Of a DNA stretch of 45,730 nucleotides, positions 19,891 to 26,170 are shown piece by piece (position 1 is the stretch's first letter; the number at the start of each line of letters is the position of its first letter). Below the pieces are notes generated by a model. That model was not told the origin of the DNA. It saw only the letters and a list, made by a program, of their open reading frames with translations, and did no database searches. The stretch lies in NCBI RefSeq assembly GCF_927904885.1, contig NZ_CAKMNW010000009.1, forward strand, positions 1 through 45,730, given 5' to 3'. The position numbers and the translations under genes were made by a program. Source of the DNA: Candidatus Nitrotoga sp. M5 (GTDB lineage Bacteria; Pseudomonadota; Gammaproteobacteria; Burkholderiales; Gallionellaceae).

Positions 19891-20531
19891 GGGAGCGCAG
19901 ATTAATTCAAAATTTGCATCAGCTTTCACTCATGAATTAATTTCTCGCAAGCATTTGATTTGTTAGGTTTTATTTTTGTTTTATTTCAGTAAATCCTATT
20001 GCAGTTCTATCTGAAGATTTCCCCCTTGCATTACTCACCAGGGGCACAGCTTTGCCCTGACCATATAGTAAATTACTAAAAAATACTCAGTACATTTATC
20101 TGCGAATCGTTTATCTTGAGTCGCTTGTGCCTTGCTTTTTATGCTTGAAGAAATTCTTGACGACCCGAACCGGATGTTCGACTCAGGTTTAAATGCGTGC
20201 CTTGAGAGCTTCATAGGCCAGCGCCAATATTCTGCTATTTTAAGAATCGATTGGTTGCGCTTGGCTATGTACTTGCGAACTTCATGAGGCGTGTTCTTCA
20301 GTTTTTTTACATTTTTTCCTGTCAAGTTGTCCCAATATACCTGGAAAAAAGTGGAAGAAGAGGAGGGCGAAGGTGCTCTGAGGAGGTCTCGGCAGCAAGG
20401 CGAGTACAAACATTCGATTTGTACAAAATTGTTATATGAGAAACGCATTGTTTGAAATTGTTACTTTGCAATTTCTATTTTTTTTCAAAATTCGGGTTAT
20501 TATACCCACCATAAAATTTTGTCTACCAAGT
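19891..20531. other. Gene-free stretch before the tandem kinase gene
   Basis: About 640 bases. It contains a 9-base inverted repeat ATTAATTCA/TGAATTAAT (19901-19909, 19933-19941) after the DUF3106 gene and GTACAAA/TTTGTAC (20404-20410, 20418-20424) close to the next gene. Several weak reading frames exist on both strands (for example 20035-20448 minus), but none resembles a known protein and they overlap one another. It marks the start of the accessory region. Confidence 0.4.
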
Positions 20532-21926
20532 GTGAATCGGTCATCTCAATCCCCCCCCTCTCTGCCCCTTGTTCGCGTTATTGCTGTTGTTGGCTGCGAT
20601 GGCTCGGGTAAGTCCACGCTAACCGCCGATCTGCTCAATCATTTGCGTAGTAAGGGCTCGGCTAAGTTACTCTATCTTGGTCAATCCTCCGGCAACATTG
20701 CTGACTGGATCAGAAGCCTGCCGTTAATCGGGGCGCCATTAGGGCGTTATCTTGTTCGCAAAGCAGATCGGACTCACAGCAAGAAAGCCTCAGCCCCGGA
20801 TACTGCTACCATGCTAGTGATCTATCTGCTTTCGCTATGGCGCGCGTACAAATTCTGGCGCATGTTGGCATTGAGTCGTCGCGGTGGAATAGTGATTACT
20901 GATCGCTACCCGCAAGCGCAAGCGTCCGGCTTTTCATTCGATGGGCCGGGTCTTGGCGCAGTGAACGGCCAAAGCTGGCTAGCACGCAAATTGGAGGCGC
21001 GCGAGCTGCGACTATATCAATGGATGGAAAGCCATGTGCCGGCGCTGGTGATCCGCCTCAACATCGACGCGGATACCGCGCATGCGCGTAAACCTGATCA
21101 TAAGCTGGCGACGCTGCGTGACAAAGTTGCCGTGATCCCAACCCTGAACTTTAATGGGGCACGCATCCTTGATTTGAACAGCCACGACCCCTATGAACAG
21201 GTATTGGACATGGCGTTGAACGCTGTCAGTGCCGTTCCGCTGCCTGCTCCTCATGAGGGGGTTGTCGCTGTTGTTGGCTGCGACGGTACGGGCAAGTCAA
21301 CACTGACCACTGATTTGCTGGCCAGCCTGCGAAGCAATGGCCCAGCCGAAAGGTGCTATCTGGGTCTGGTATCGGGCGAAATGGGTGACAAGATCAAACA
21401 CCTGCCTGTTATCGGGATCAGGCTTGAACGCTATCTCGCGGCCAAAGCAGAGCGGGCTCAAGACATGAAACTGAAACTGCCGGGAACGGGAACCGCGCTG
21501 GTGATGCATTTGCTTTCATTGTGGCGCGTGACACAATTGCGACGGGTGATACGCCTTTCGCGGCGCGGCGTGCGGGTAATCGCAGACCGTTACCCGCAGG
21601 CGGAGATCCCTGGCTTTCATTATGATGGCCCAGGCCTCACCGCTGACCAGTCCCATAACTGGCTGGTGCGCAAGCTTGTGGCACGTGAGCAGATGCTATA
21701 TCGGTGGATGGCCGAACAGAAACCGGCGCTGGTTATCCGTCTCAACATCGATGCTGAGACCGCGCATATGCGTAAACCTGATCACAGCCTGACCGAGTTA
21801 CAAGACAAAATTTCGGTAATGCCGCGGCTGTGCTTCAGTGGTGCACGGATTGTTGATCTGGATACCCGTAAACCTTATCCAGAGGTACTGAGTGCAGCAT
21901 TGCAAGCAATCAACACAACCTTGTAG
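20532..21926 (+). CDS. Tandem-duplicated P-loop (thymidylate kinase-like) protein
   Basis: Two homologous kinase-like modules in one chain. Measured in the frame open from 20436 (496 residues), module 1 spans about 47-268 with Walker A GCDGSGKST (53-61) and VITDRYPQA; module 2 spans about 277-490 with GCDGTGKST and VIADRYPQA. Shared blocks in the same order include SLWR, RYPQA..GF..DGPGL, LVIRLNID and ARKPDH/MRKPDH. The modules look more than half identical by eye. The fold resembles thymidylate/nucleotide kinases; the substrate is unknown. I place the start at GTG 20532, since the preceding 32 codons are AT-rich and look like promoter sequence, but this is uncertain. A run of eight C's (20551-20558) lies just after it. 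It stands alone between a gene-free stretch and an IS remnant. Confidence 0.8.
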   Translation: MNRSSQSPPSLPLVRVIAVVGCDGSGKSTLTADLLNHLRSKGSAKLLYLGQSSGNIADWIRSLPLIGAPLGRYLVRKADRTHSKKASAPDTATMLVIYLLSLWRAYKFWRMLALSRRGGIVITDRYPQAQASGFSFDGPGLGAVNGQSWLARKLEARELRLYQWMESHVPALVIRLNIDADTAHARKPDHKLATLRDKVAVIPTLNFNGARILDLNSHDPYEQVLDMALNAVSAVPLPAPHEGVVAVVGCDGTGKSTLTTDLLASLRSNGPAERCYLGLVSGEMGDKIKHLPVIGIRLERYLAAKAERAQDMKLKLPGTGTALVMHLLSLWRVTQLRRVIRLSRRGVRVIADRYPQAEIPGFHYDGPGLTADQSHNWLVRKLVAREQMLYRWMAEQKPALVIRLNIDAETAHMRKPDHSLTELQDKISVMPRLCFSGARIVDLDTRKPYPEVLSAALQAINTTL

Positions 21927-22112
21927 CGCGTCGTTCCAAGCAAGGCAAGGCTGACTAATTTCTTGCGTAGGACACAGGTCGCAACCGCGAGATCCTTCAA
22001 GTCGAAGAAAAAACAGAGTGTTTCTGTATTGAACGAATCAATGGTAGATTTATTGATTGTGGCTGGCGGGCGATGGCGGTGTTTGAGTTGTTCGGACATG
22101 ACGGCGGCTTAA

Positions 22113-22368
22113 CTGGGGCTCGTTCCAGAGGAACGACAGTCGGGTAGTTTGGTACTAGGGCGCTTGCTAATGTGCAAGGCCGGCCCCGCCAGAATACGAG
22201 TCGTGTTTATATGGCTGCCGCCGTGGGGGGACACGCTACAACCCACACGTCAAAGCTGTATATGAAAGCCTGCTTGCACGAGGTAAGTCCAAGATGCCCT
22301 TCCTCATTGTCGCAATGCGTAAGCGGGTGCATTCGTGCTTTGGCGTACTCAAAATTCAACAGCAATAG
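22113..22368 (+). pseudogene. IS110-family transposase, C-terminal remnant
   Basis: Reading the plus strand in two frames gives the C-terminal part of an IS110/IS1111-type transposase: LGLVPEERQSG, then RVYMAAAVGGHA in one frame, then RYNPHVKAVYESLLARGK followed by SKMPFLIVAMRKRVHSCFGVL in the next. A frameshift falls near the G-run at 22225-22230. The N-terminal RuvC-like half is missing. Past the stop, 22388-22412 (CTTGACTGTAAAGTCGGTAT...) resembles the 3' end of such elements. The upstream 21927-22112 holds nothing I can identify. The element is dead but marks past insertion beside the kinase gene. Confidence 0.75.
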
Positions 22369-22433
22369 CAAAATTATCTGAAAAATGCTTGACTGTAAAG
22401 TCGGTATCTACAGGGCTTGGCTGGATTTGACTG

Positions 22434-23030
22434 TTAGGGTTGTATTTCACTGGCCGATCCGAATGCGGACATGCCTTGCAATGGAAACAAAGCCAGCCGA
22501 TCACAATAAGTTTTATTCCTTACTTCCTTATTCAATGAAATGATGAATTCCTTAATTGAACAAATACTTTTCTCAGCGTTTTGCTTCGTAATAAGCTCAT
22601 GCAAAGTGCTTTGAATATTTATTGCTTCGGGGCCATTAGACGCCTCAACAACCATGGATATCATCTCAGTTTTTCCATGTGCCACGAAATCTCTAAGAGA
22701 TTTCAGTAAGCGAATTTGTTGATAAGTGGCATCCCCTTTGTTGGGGAAAATCACGCCAGCAACTTCACATACTTTTCTCAGCTTTCCTTCCGTTCCTTTG
22801 TACGGCGCTTTTGAAAAAAATTCTTTCTCGTTAGAGAAAGTTTCAGGCGCGATGAGGTGAAGCACATGATTTAGAAATGCCTCATAGCAAAAATAAGCCA
22901 TAGTCATCGCTGTGAAGTAGTAATACCAAGGACTACCTGTCGTCTGTTGAGCATCTTCCATCGCTTTTTCGCAAACACTCCATAGATACTCGTAGGTATT
23001 ACTAGCCATTTCAACCTGATATTGTTTCAT
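22434..23030 (-). CDS. Hypothetical protein with HEPN-like RxxxxH motif
   Basis: A 198-residue, mostly helical soluble protein that I do not recognise as a named family. Residues 113-118 read RDFVAH inside SLRDFVAHGKTEM, matching the Rx4-6H motif of HEPN domains, many of which are ribonucleases in defence and toxin systems. The preceding helices, with WYYYFTAMTMAYFCYEAFLNHVL, also fit a HEPN bundle. Many HEPN-like proteins of this type are, however, only "RiboL-PSP-HEPN" or Swt1-like housekeeping proteins, so toxicity is not implied. No partner nucleotidyltransferase (MNT) lies beside it. The start is ATG 23030; it lies in the accessory region downstream of a membrane protein gene. Confidence 0.65.
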   Translation of the reverse strand: MKQYQVEMASNTYEYLWSVCEKAMEDAQQTTGSPWYYYFTAMTMAYFCYEAFLNHVLHLIAPETFSNEKEFFSKAPYKGTEGKLRKVCEVAGVIFPNKGDATYQQIRLLKSLRDFVAHGKTEMISMVVEASNGPEAINIQSTLHELITKQNAEKSICSIKEFIISLNKEVRNKTYCDRLALFPLQGMSAFGSASEIQP

Positions 23031-23064
23031 AATTTTAACCAGTTATGCTTGCAACTTAGAAGTT

Positions 23065-23101
23065 ACCGGTCTTGCGGCGGTAACATCTCCGCAAGACCGG
23101 T
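23065..23101. repeat. 13-bp perfect hairpin between two accessory genes
   Basis: ACCGGTCTTGCGG (23065-23077) and CCGCAAGACCGGT (23089-23101) are exact inverted repeats with an 11-base loop. There is no U-run on either side, so it does not look like a normal intrinsic terminator. It lies between the genes at 22434 and 23141. Confidence 0.7.
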
Positions 23102-23140
23102 ATGGGCTACCATGAAATGCATCTATTGGCACGAGTGCCG

Positions 23141-23539
23141 CTAACCTGTCCTTGACCATTTCCACAAAGCAAACCCAAGCCATGCGCCGACCGGAGGTAG
23201 AAAGAAGAGTGCAAGATATCGTTCGGACGAAAACTCGCTCTCCCACTCGACAATGTAGCCCCAAGCTCCCACCAAAAATAACCACATTAGAGTGGCACTG
23301 ACAAGGTAGCGAATTTCCCGTGGCGATTTTCGTAAGATTGGCAAGACCACCAATATGAGTAGGTAGATCGCAATTGGCACACCGAAAAATATAACCCAGC
23401 CCATCGGCTGCACTTGGGAAAAGCCATTCGAGGCAACTCCGATCCAGGAGACCCATGACAGCACCGCGGTGAATAAGAGACTGAGGCTCAGTCGGCGTGT
23501 GCGCTCAGACTCGCATTTGAAAGGGTTAAATTGCTCCAA
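23141..23539 (-). CDS. Small four-helix membrane protein, unknown function
   Basis: A 132-residue protein with four predicted transmembrane helices (about 18-36, 47-68, 78-96 and 109-127) and short charged ends. No family was recognised. The only start giving the whole first helix is TTG at 23539, since no ATG precedes residue 46. It starts 43 bases after the CSD-DUF1294 gene, same strand, and may be co-transcribed. A competing frame (23043-23456) overlaps it, but its product looks like noise. Confidence 0.6.
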   Translation of the reverse strand: MEQFNPFKCESERTRRLSLSLLFTAVLSWVSWIGVASNGFSQVQPMGWVIFFGVPIAIYLLILVVLPILRKSPREIRYLVSATLMWLFLVGAWGYIVEWESEFSSERYLALFFLPPVGAWLGFALWKWSRTG

Positions 23540-23582
23540 GGCGAAATCCCATCGATTTTTATTGGTTTTTGCAACAAGCGGC

Positions 23583-24209
23583 TCAGATTATGGCGCCTGA
23601 GAAATCAAGGATGGCGCTTAAAAAAGCTGAACCGCTTTGTGTGAGAAGCCAGCCTAGTGTAAAGCAATTGATAATAACCGTAGCCCAAAATTTTATTTGG
23701 AACTTTTTTTTCTTTGACTTGTGACGTAACGTTTTCTGTGCGAGTAAAGCTCCAGGCCAGCCACCAACCAACCCAAATAAATGCAATGTGTCTTCTTGAG
23801 TTCTCCAGCGATTATTTTGTGCGGCTGATTTATCAATTGCGTATGCAAGGAAAGTAAGAACACTTGCTGCAAAATACACACCAAGAATGGCGAATGGAAG
23901 CTTACCTGTAAATACTGCCAAAGCTAGAAATGAACAAAACAAAATGGCGAAAATGGTAGCAAACGGCCTTTTTTCATGTGACGCGGTGGAGGTTGGTCGC
24001 TCACCAGAAAACCGAATATTCTCTGCTTGGAAACGACGTTTCTCATCGGTCGCCAGTTCATAAGTAATGAGATCGCCTTCGCTGGGTCTACGTGAGCGAG
24101 TAGAAAAGGCTTTTATATGCACAAATGCTTTTTCACCACCGCCATTCGGTATAACGAAGCCAAACCCTTGATCGTCTTTCCAGTTTGTAATTTTGCCCTG
24201 ATAGCGCAT
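23583..24209 (-). CDS. Cold-shock domain / DUF1294 fusion protein
   Basis: A 208-residue protein with an N-terminal cold-shock domain (residues 1-68: GKITNWKDDQGFGFVIPNGGG, then FVHIKAF, a nucleic-acid-binding OB fold) and a C-terminal membrane domain DUF1294 (about 105-195). The latter's hallmarks are visible: AIDKSAA (125-131), RWRTQEDTLHLFGLVGGWPGALLAQ (split at 134-158) and RHK (162-164) followed by the FWATVIIN helix. The combination is well known in bacteria, but its function is not. The ATG at 24209 gives the natural CSD N terminus. It lies in the accessory region beside an attC-like repeat; such fusions also occur as mobile gene-cassette cargo. Confidence 0.9.
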   Translation of the reverse strand: MRYQGKITNWKDDQGFGFVIPNGGGEKAFVHIKAFSTRSRRPSEGDLITYELATDEKRRFQAENIRFSGERPTSTASHEKRPFATIFAILFCSFLALAVFTGKLPFAILGVYFAASVLTFLAYAIDKSAAQNNRWRTQEDTLHLFGLVGGWPGALLAQKTLRHKSKKKKFQIKFWATVIINCFTLGWLLTQSGSAFLSAILDFSGAII

Positions 24210-24227
24210 ACGTACTCTTAAAATAAA

Positions 24228-24276
24228 TGGCTAACAAATGGCGTTTATCTGCCGCTCTGCCAAAATTTGTTAACTC
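24228..24276 (-). repeat. attC-like imperfect inverted repeat
   Basis: On the minus strand GTTAACAAAT (24274-24265) and ATTTGTTAGCC (24239-24229) pair, with inner TGGC and GCC segments and a 17-base apex, about 45 bases in all. The layout (GTTAGCC-type end, paired arms with bulges, GGC/GCC inner box) resembles a short integron attC site. The outer box does not match RYYYAAC exactly, no integrase is in the window, and the neighbouring genes lack such sites. Confidence 0.35.
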
Positions 24277-24769
24277 GCGTCCCATATTGGCGACAGATAA
24301 ACCTTGATTGTTTCTTCACGCCCGAAGACTCCCTCTCTCTAATAACCCGCCTGACAACTGTCCGCTTCTCCCGCACTATCGCCAGCGAGATCTTCGCCGG
24401 TTCGCAGCAGCCGAAGGTTAGCGACCTTGAACGGAGCCGTGCTGGGCTAGAATTATTTACCTAGGCCGGTGTCGACAAACATCTTTTGTTTTTCTCTTTT
24501 GAAGAATGCTTATATCGTCAAAAGATTAAAAAACTTAAAGATGCCGAAAACCTGCATGAATTTGAGCTTTTCGAGTTGAGTTTTACCGTCAAGACCTGAA
24601 TAGAATGAACGGTAAATCTGGGACTAAATCCGCTGCTCAAACTTATCGTCGGCTTATGCTGATAAATCGTTTGTTTGGGTTCAATGGCCACTGATAGGTG
24701 TCATTAAGTTAAGTCAATAAGTTAGATTATCTATTCAATAGCTATCGATAGCCCTCAAACAACATCAAA
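24277..24769. other. Gene-free accessory stretch left of the guaA-end copy
   Basis: About 490 bases with no supportable gene. A 65-codon plus-strand frame (24267-24464) has no recognisable features. From 24470 onward the sequence turns AT-rich. This may be the decayed remains of older insertions. Confidence 0.4.
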
Positions 24770-24787
24770 TCATTCCCACTCGATTGT
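24770..24787. repeat. Copy of the guaA 3' end (candidate att site)
   Basis: TCATTCCCACTCGATTGT matches 26153-26170 (TCACTCCCACTCAATAGT) at 15 of 18 bases in the same orientation. On the minus strand it reads ACA ATC GAG TGG GAA TGA, the codons T-I-E-W-E-stop that end GuaA. Known genomic islands insert at this place in guaA, duplicating it. Confidence 0.65.
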
Positions 24788-24989
24788 TAATAAGCTATTT
24801 TCGCTTTATTTTATATAGTTATTGTTTGGCATTATCACTAATACCATGAAAAAATACCTTGTTAAAAAATTTCTTAAAATGGGGCATTTTTTCTTGAATC
24901 GGTACTCAACCAATGACTCTCTTTTCCACCATCGCTTGATGATATGTAGATTTGTAGTATAGGAATAATGTGTGGCCAAAGTTTGTTGC

Positions 24990-25012
24990 AATAGTCCCAA
25001 TACGGGACTATT
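24990..25012. promoter_or_regulatory. Probable HigA operator upstream of higB
   Basis: AATAGTCCC (24990-24998) and GGGACTATT (25004-25012) are perfect inverted repeats around AATAC, ending nine bases before the higB start codon. HigA-type antitoxins repress their own operon by binding such palindromes over the promoter. Confidence 0.65.
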
Positions 25013-25021
25013 ATTTGAACC

Positions 25022-25324
25022 ATGAGAATCATCGCACTATCGACACTGAAAGCCTTCTGGCAAGAAAACCCAGAATATACAGATGCCAAAGAAGCAACAT
25101 TGGCGTGGTACCGCCATACCTTGCATGCCGATTGGAGTTCACCTGCTGAGGTAAAGCAGGACTTCAGGAACGCGAGTATCCTCAAAGATTGCCGGGTGGT
25201 GTTTAATATTGCGGGAAACAAGTATCGACTTGTCGTTTGGATCAACTACCCCTATCGAGTCGTATACATCTACTTTATTGGCACCCACGCGCAGTATGAC
25301 AAGATTGATGTACAAACCATTTAA
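25022..25324 (+). CDS. higB: HigB-family toxin (type II toxin-antitoxin)
   Basis: A 100-residue protein of the HigB_toxin family (RelE-like fold), an mRNA-cleaving endoribonuclease that acts on the ribosome. Visible family features are the N terminus MRIIALSTLKAFWQENPEY, the central DFRNASILKD and the C-terminal strands NKYRLVVWINYPYRVVYIYFIGTHAQYDKID. The ATG is directly downstream of a palindrome and lacks a strong ribosome-binding site. The antitoxin gene follows after 17 bases. The toxin-first order is the one usual for higBA. It lies between the two copies of the guaA end, as an addiction module on a small island would. Confidence 0.93.
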   Translation: MRIIALSTLKAFWQENPEYTDAKEATLAWYRHTLHADWSSPAEVKQDFRNASILKDCRVVFNIAGNKYRLVVWINYPYRVVYIYFIGTHAQYDKIDVQTI

Positions 25325-25341
25325 TTGCCGGAGGAAAGACT

Positions 25342-25710
25342 ATGAACATCAAACCGATTAAAATTGATGCCGACTACCGTGCGGCATTAAAAGAAGTTGA
25401 AAGCCTGATGATGGCAGGGCCTGATACGCCAGAAGGCGAAAAGCTGGATGTCATGGTCACTCTTATTGAGGCTTATGAAGCCAAGCACCTCCCGATGGAC
25501 TTGCCTGATCCTGTTGAGGCGATCAAGTTTGAAATGGAACGCAAGGGCTTAACCGTAAAAGATCTGGAGCCCATGATCGGCAAAAGCAATCGTGTTTATG
25601 AGATTCTCAATCACAAGCGTTCGCTGACTTTGAAGATGATCTGGAAACTCCACGAAGGCTTGGGTATTCCAGCAGAGTCTTTGATCAAACCACCTCAAGT
25701 TCATGCCTAA
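25342..25710 (+). CDS. higA: HigA-family antitoxin with XRE helix-turn-helix
   Basis: A 122-residue antitoxin: N-terminal toxin-binding part (MNIKPIKIDADYRAALKEVE...) and a C-terminal HTH domain (about residues 62-115, with MERKGLTVKDLEPMIGKSNRVYEILN and KRSLTLKMIWKLHEGLGIP). It should neutralise HigB and repress the operon through the palindrome at 24990-25012. A GGAGG-type ribosome-binding site precedes the ATG. The next, broken reading frame starts inside its 3' end (ATG 25703), suggesting that the three were once translated together. Confidence 0.92.
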   Translation: MNIKPIKIDADYRAALKEVESLMMAGPDTPEGEKLDVMVTLIEAYEAKHLPMDLPDPVEAIKFEMERKGLTVKDLEPMIGKSNRVYEILNHKRSLTLKMIWKLHEGLGIPAESLIKPPQVHA

Positions 25711-26062
25711 TCAATACCGCAGCAGGGATAAGTTTCGTGATATCTCCGCCATCGATGCAAACTTGGCTGAACTTGAGCAGGAAAAACAGCATCTCGTTAC
25801 GCTCACATAAGAGTTGCAAAAATACAAACCAACGTCTTCGGTTTTAGATTCACTCTCTCCAGAACAAAAGATAGCGATTTTCAGAAACCTGTTTCGTGCT
25901 CGCCTCGTTGGCCAATCTGGATATCATGACCACCTAAATGTTCCTTACATGGTATTTTGCGCAGCACCATTCTTAGCTCGAAAAATACCATGTAAGATAC
26001 TGCTGGCCGCTACCAGTGACTACCTGTCATTGTCAGATAAAAAAACAAAACGAACCCTGTAG
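25703..26062 (+). pseudogene. Broken N-terminal part of a TOTE-like primase/helicase gene
   Basis: From ATG 25703 the frame reads MPNQYRSRDKFRDISAIDAN and a coiled Glu/Gln-rich stretch, meets an in-frame TAA at 25808-25810, then continues with SVLDSLSPEQKIAIFRNLFR and ARLVGQSGYHDH. The block LSPEEKIALFRSLFRGR, followed by RSGY about 15 residues later, is what I recall from the N terminus of the primase-helicase proteins of TOTE conflict systems. Here the stretch between LFRAR and QSGY seems shortened and everything after about 25945 looks unrelated. So it is a remnant, with a premature stop, an internal deletion and a lost C terminus. The family assignment rests on memory of one motif. Confidence 0.5.
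25944..25996. repeat. 15-bp perfect inverted repeat inside the island remnant
   Basis: CTTACATGGTATTTT (25944-25958) and AAAATACCATGTAAG (25982-25996) are exact inverted repeats around 23 bases. It starts where the resemblance to the primase-like frame ends, so it may mark a deletion junction or insertion end. Confidence 0.6.
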
Positions 26063-26068
26063 AAATGA

Positions 26069-26095
26069 CAAAAACCCAGCAATTACGCTGGGTTT
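26069..26095 (-). terminator. guaA terminator
   Basis: AAACCCAGC (26072-26080) and GCTGGGTTT (26087-26095) pair with a six-base loop. On the minus strand the stem is followed by a T-run (26074-26070). It lies 58 bases past the guaA stop. Confidence 0.8.
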
Positions 26096-26152
26096 CGCAA
26101 TTTTGGTGCTTGCTGTTGCTAGACATTGCCAGTCGTTGCTTGTCAGTGCCGG

Positions 26153-26170
26153 TCACTCCCACTCAATAGT
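26153..26170. repeat. Native guaA 3' end (candidate att site)
   Basis: The last codons of guaA (T-I-E-W-E-stop on the minus strand). It matches 24770-24787 at 15 of 18 bases and the pair flanks 1.4 kb with higBA. Confidence 0.65.

Noticed and set aside
20035..20448. A 137-residue minus-strand gene before the tandem kinase
   Set aside because: The product has no recognisable feature, overlaps other weak frames and lies in a stretch that looks like untranslated sequence.
21875..22099. A 74-residue minus-strand ORF overlapping the end of the kinase gene
   Set aside because: It overlaps a well-supported gene on the other strand and resembles nothing I know.
23043..23456. Alternative minus-strand frame overlapping the four-helix protein
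   Set aside because: The competing frame 23141-23539 encodes regular membrane helices; this one gives a Cys/Arg-rich product with no pattern and runs through the hairpin.
22434..24209. A full integron cassette array
   Set aside because: Only one attC-like site is visible, its outer box deviates from the consensus, and no integrase is present.
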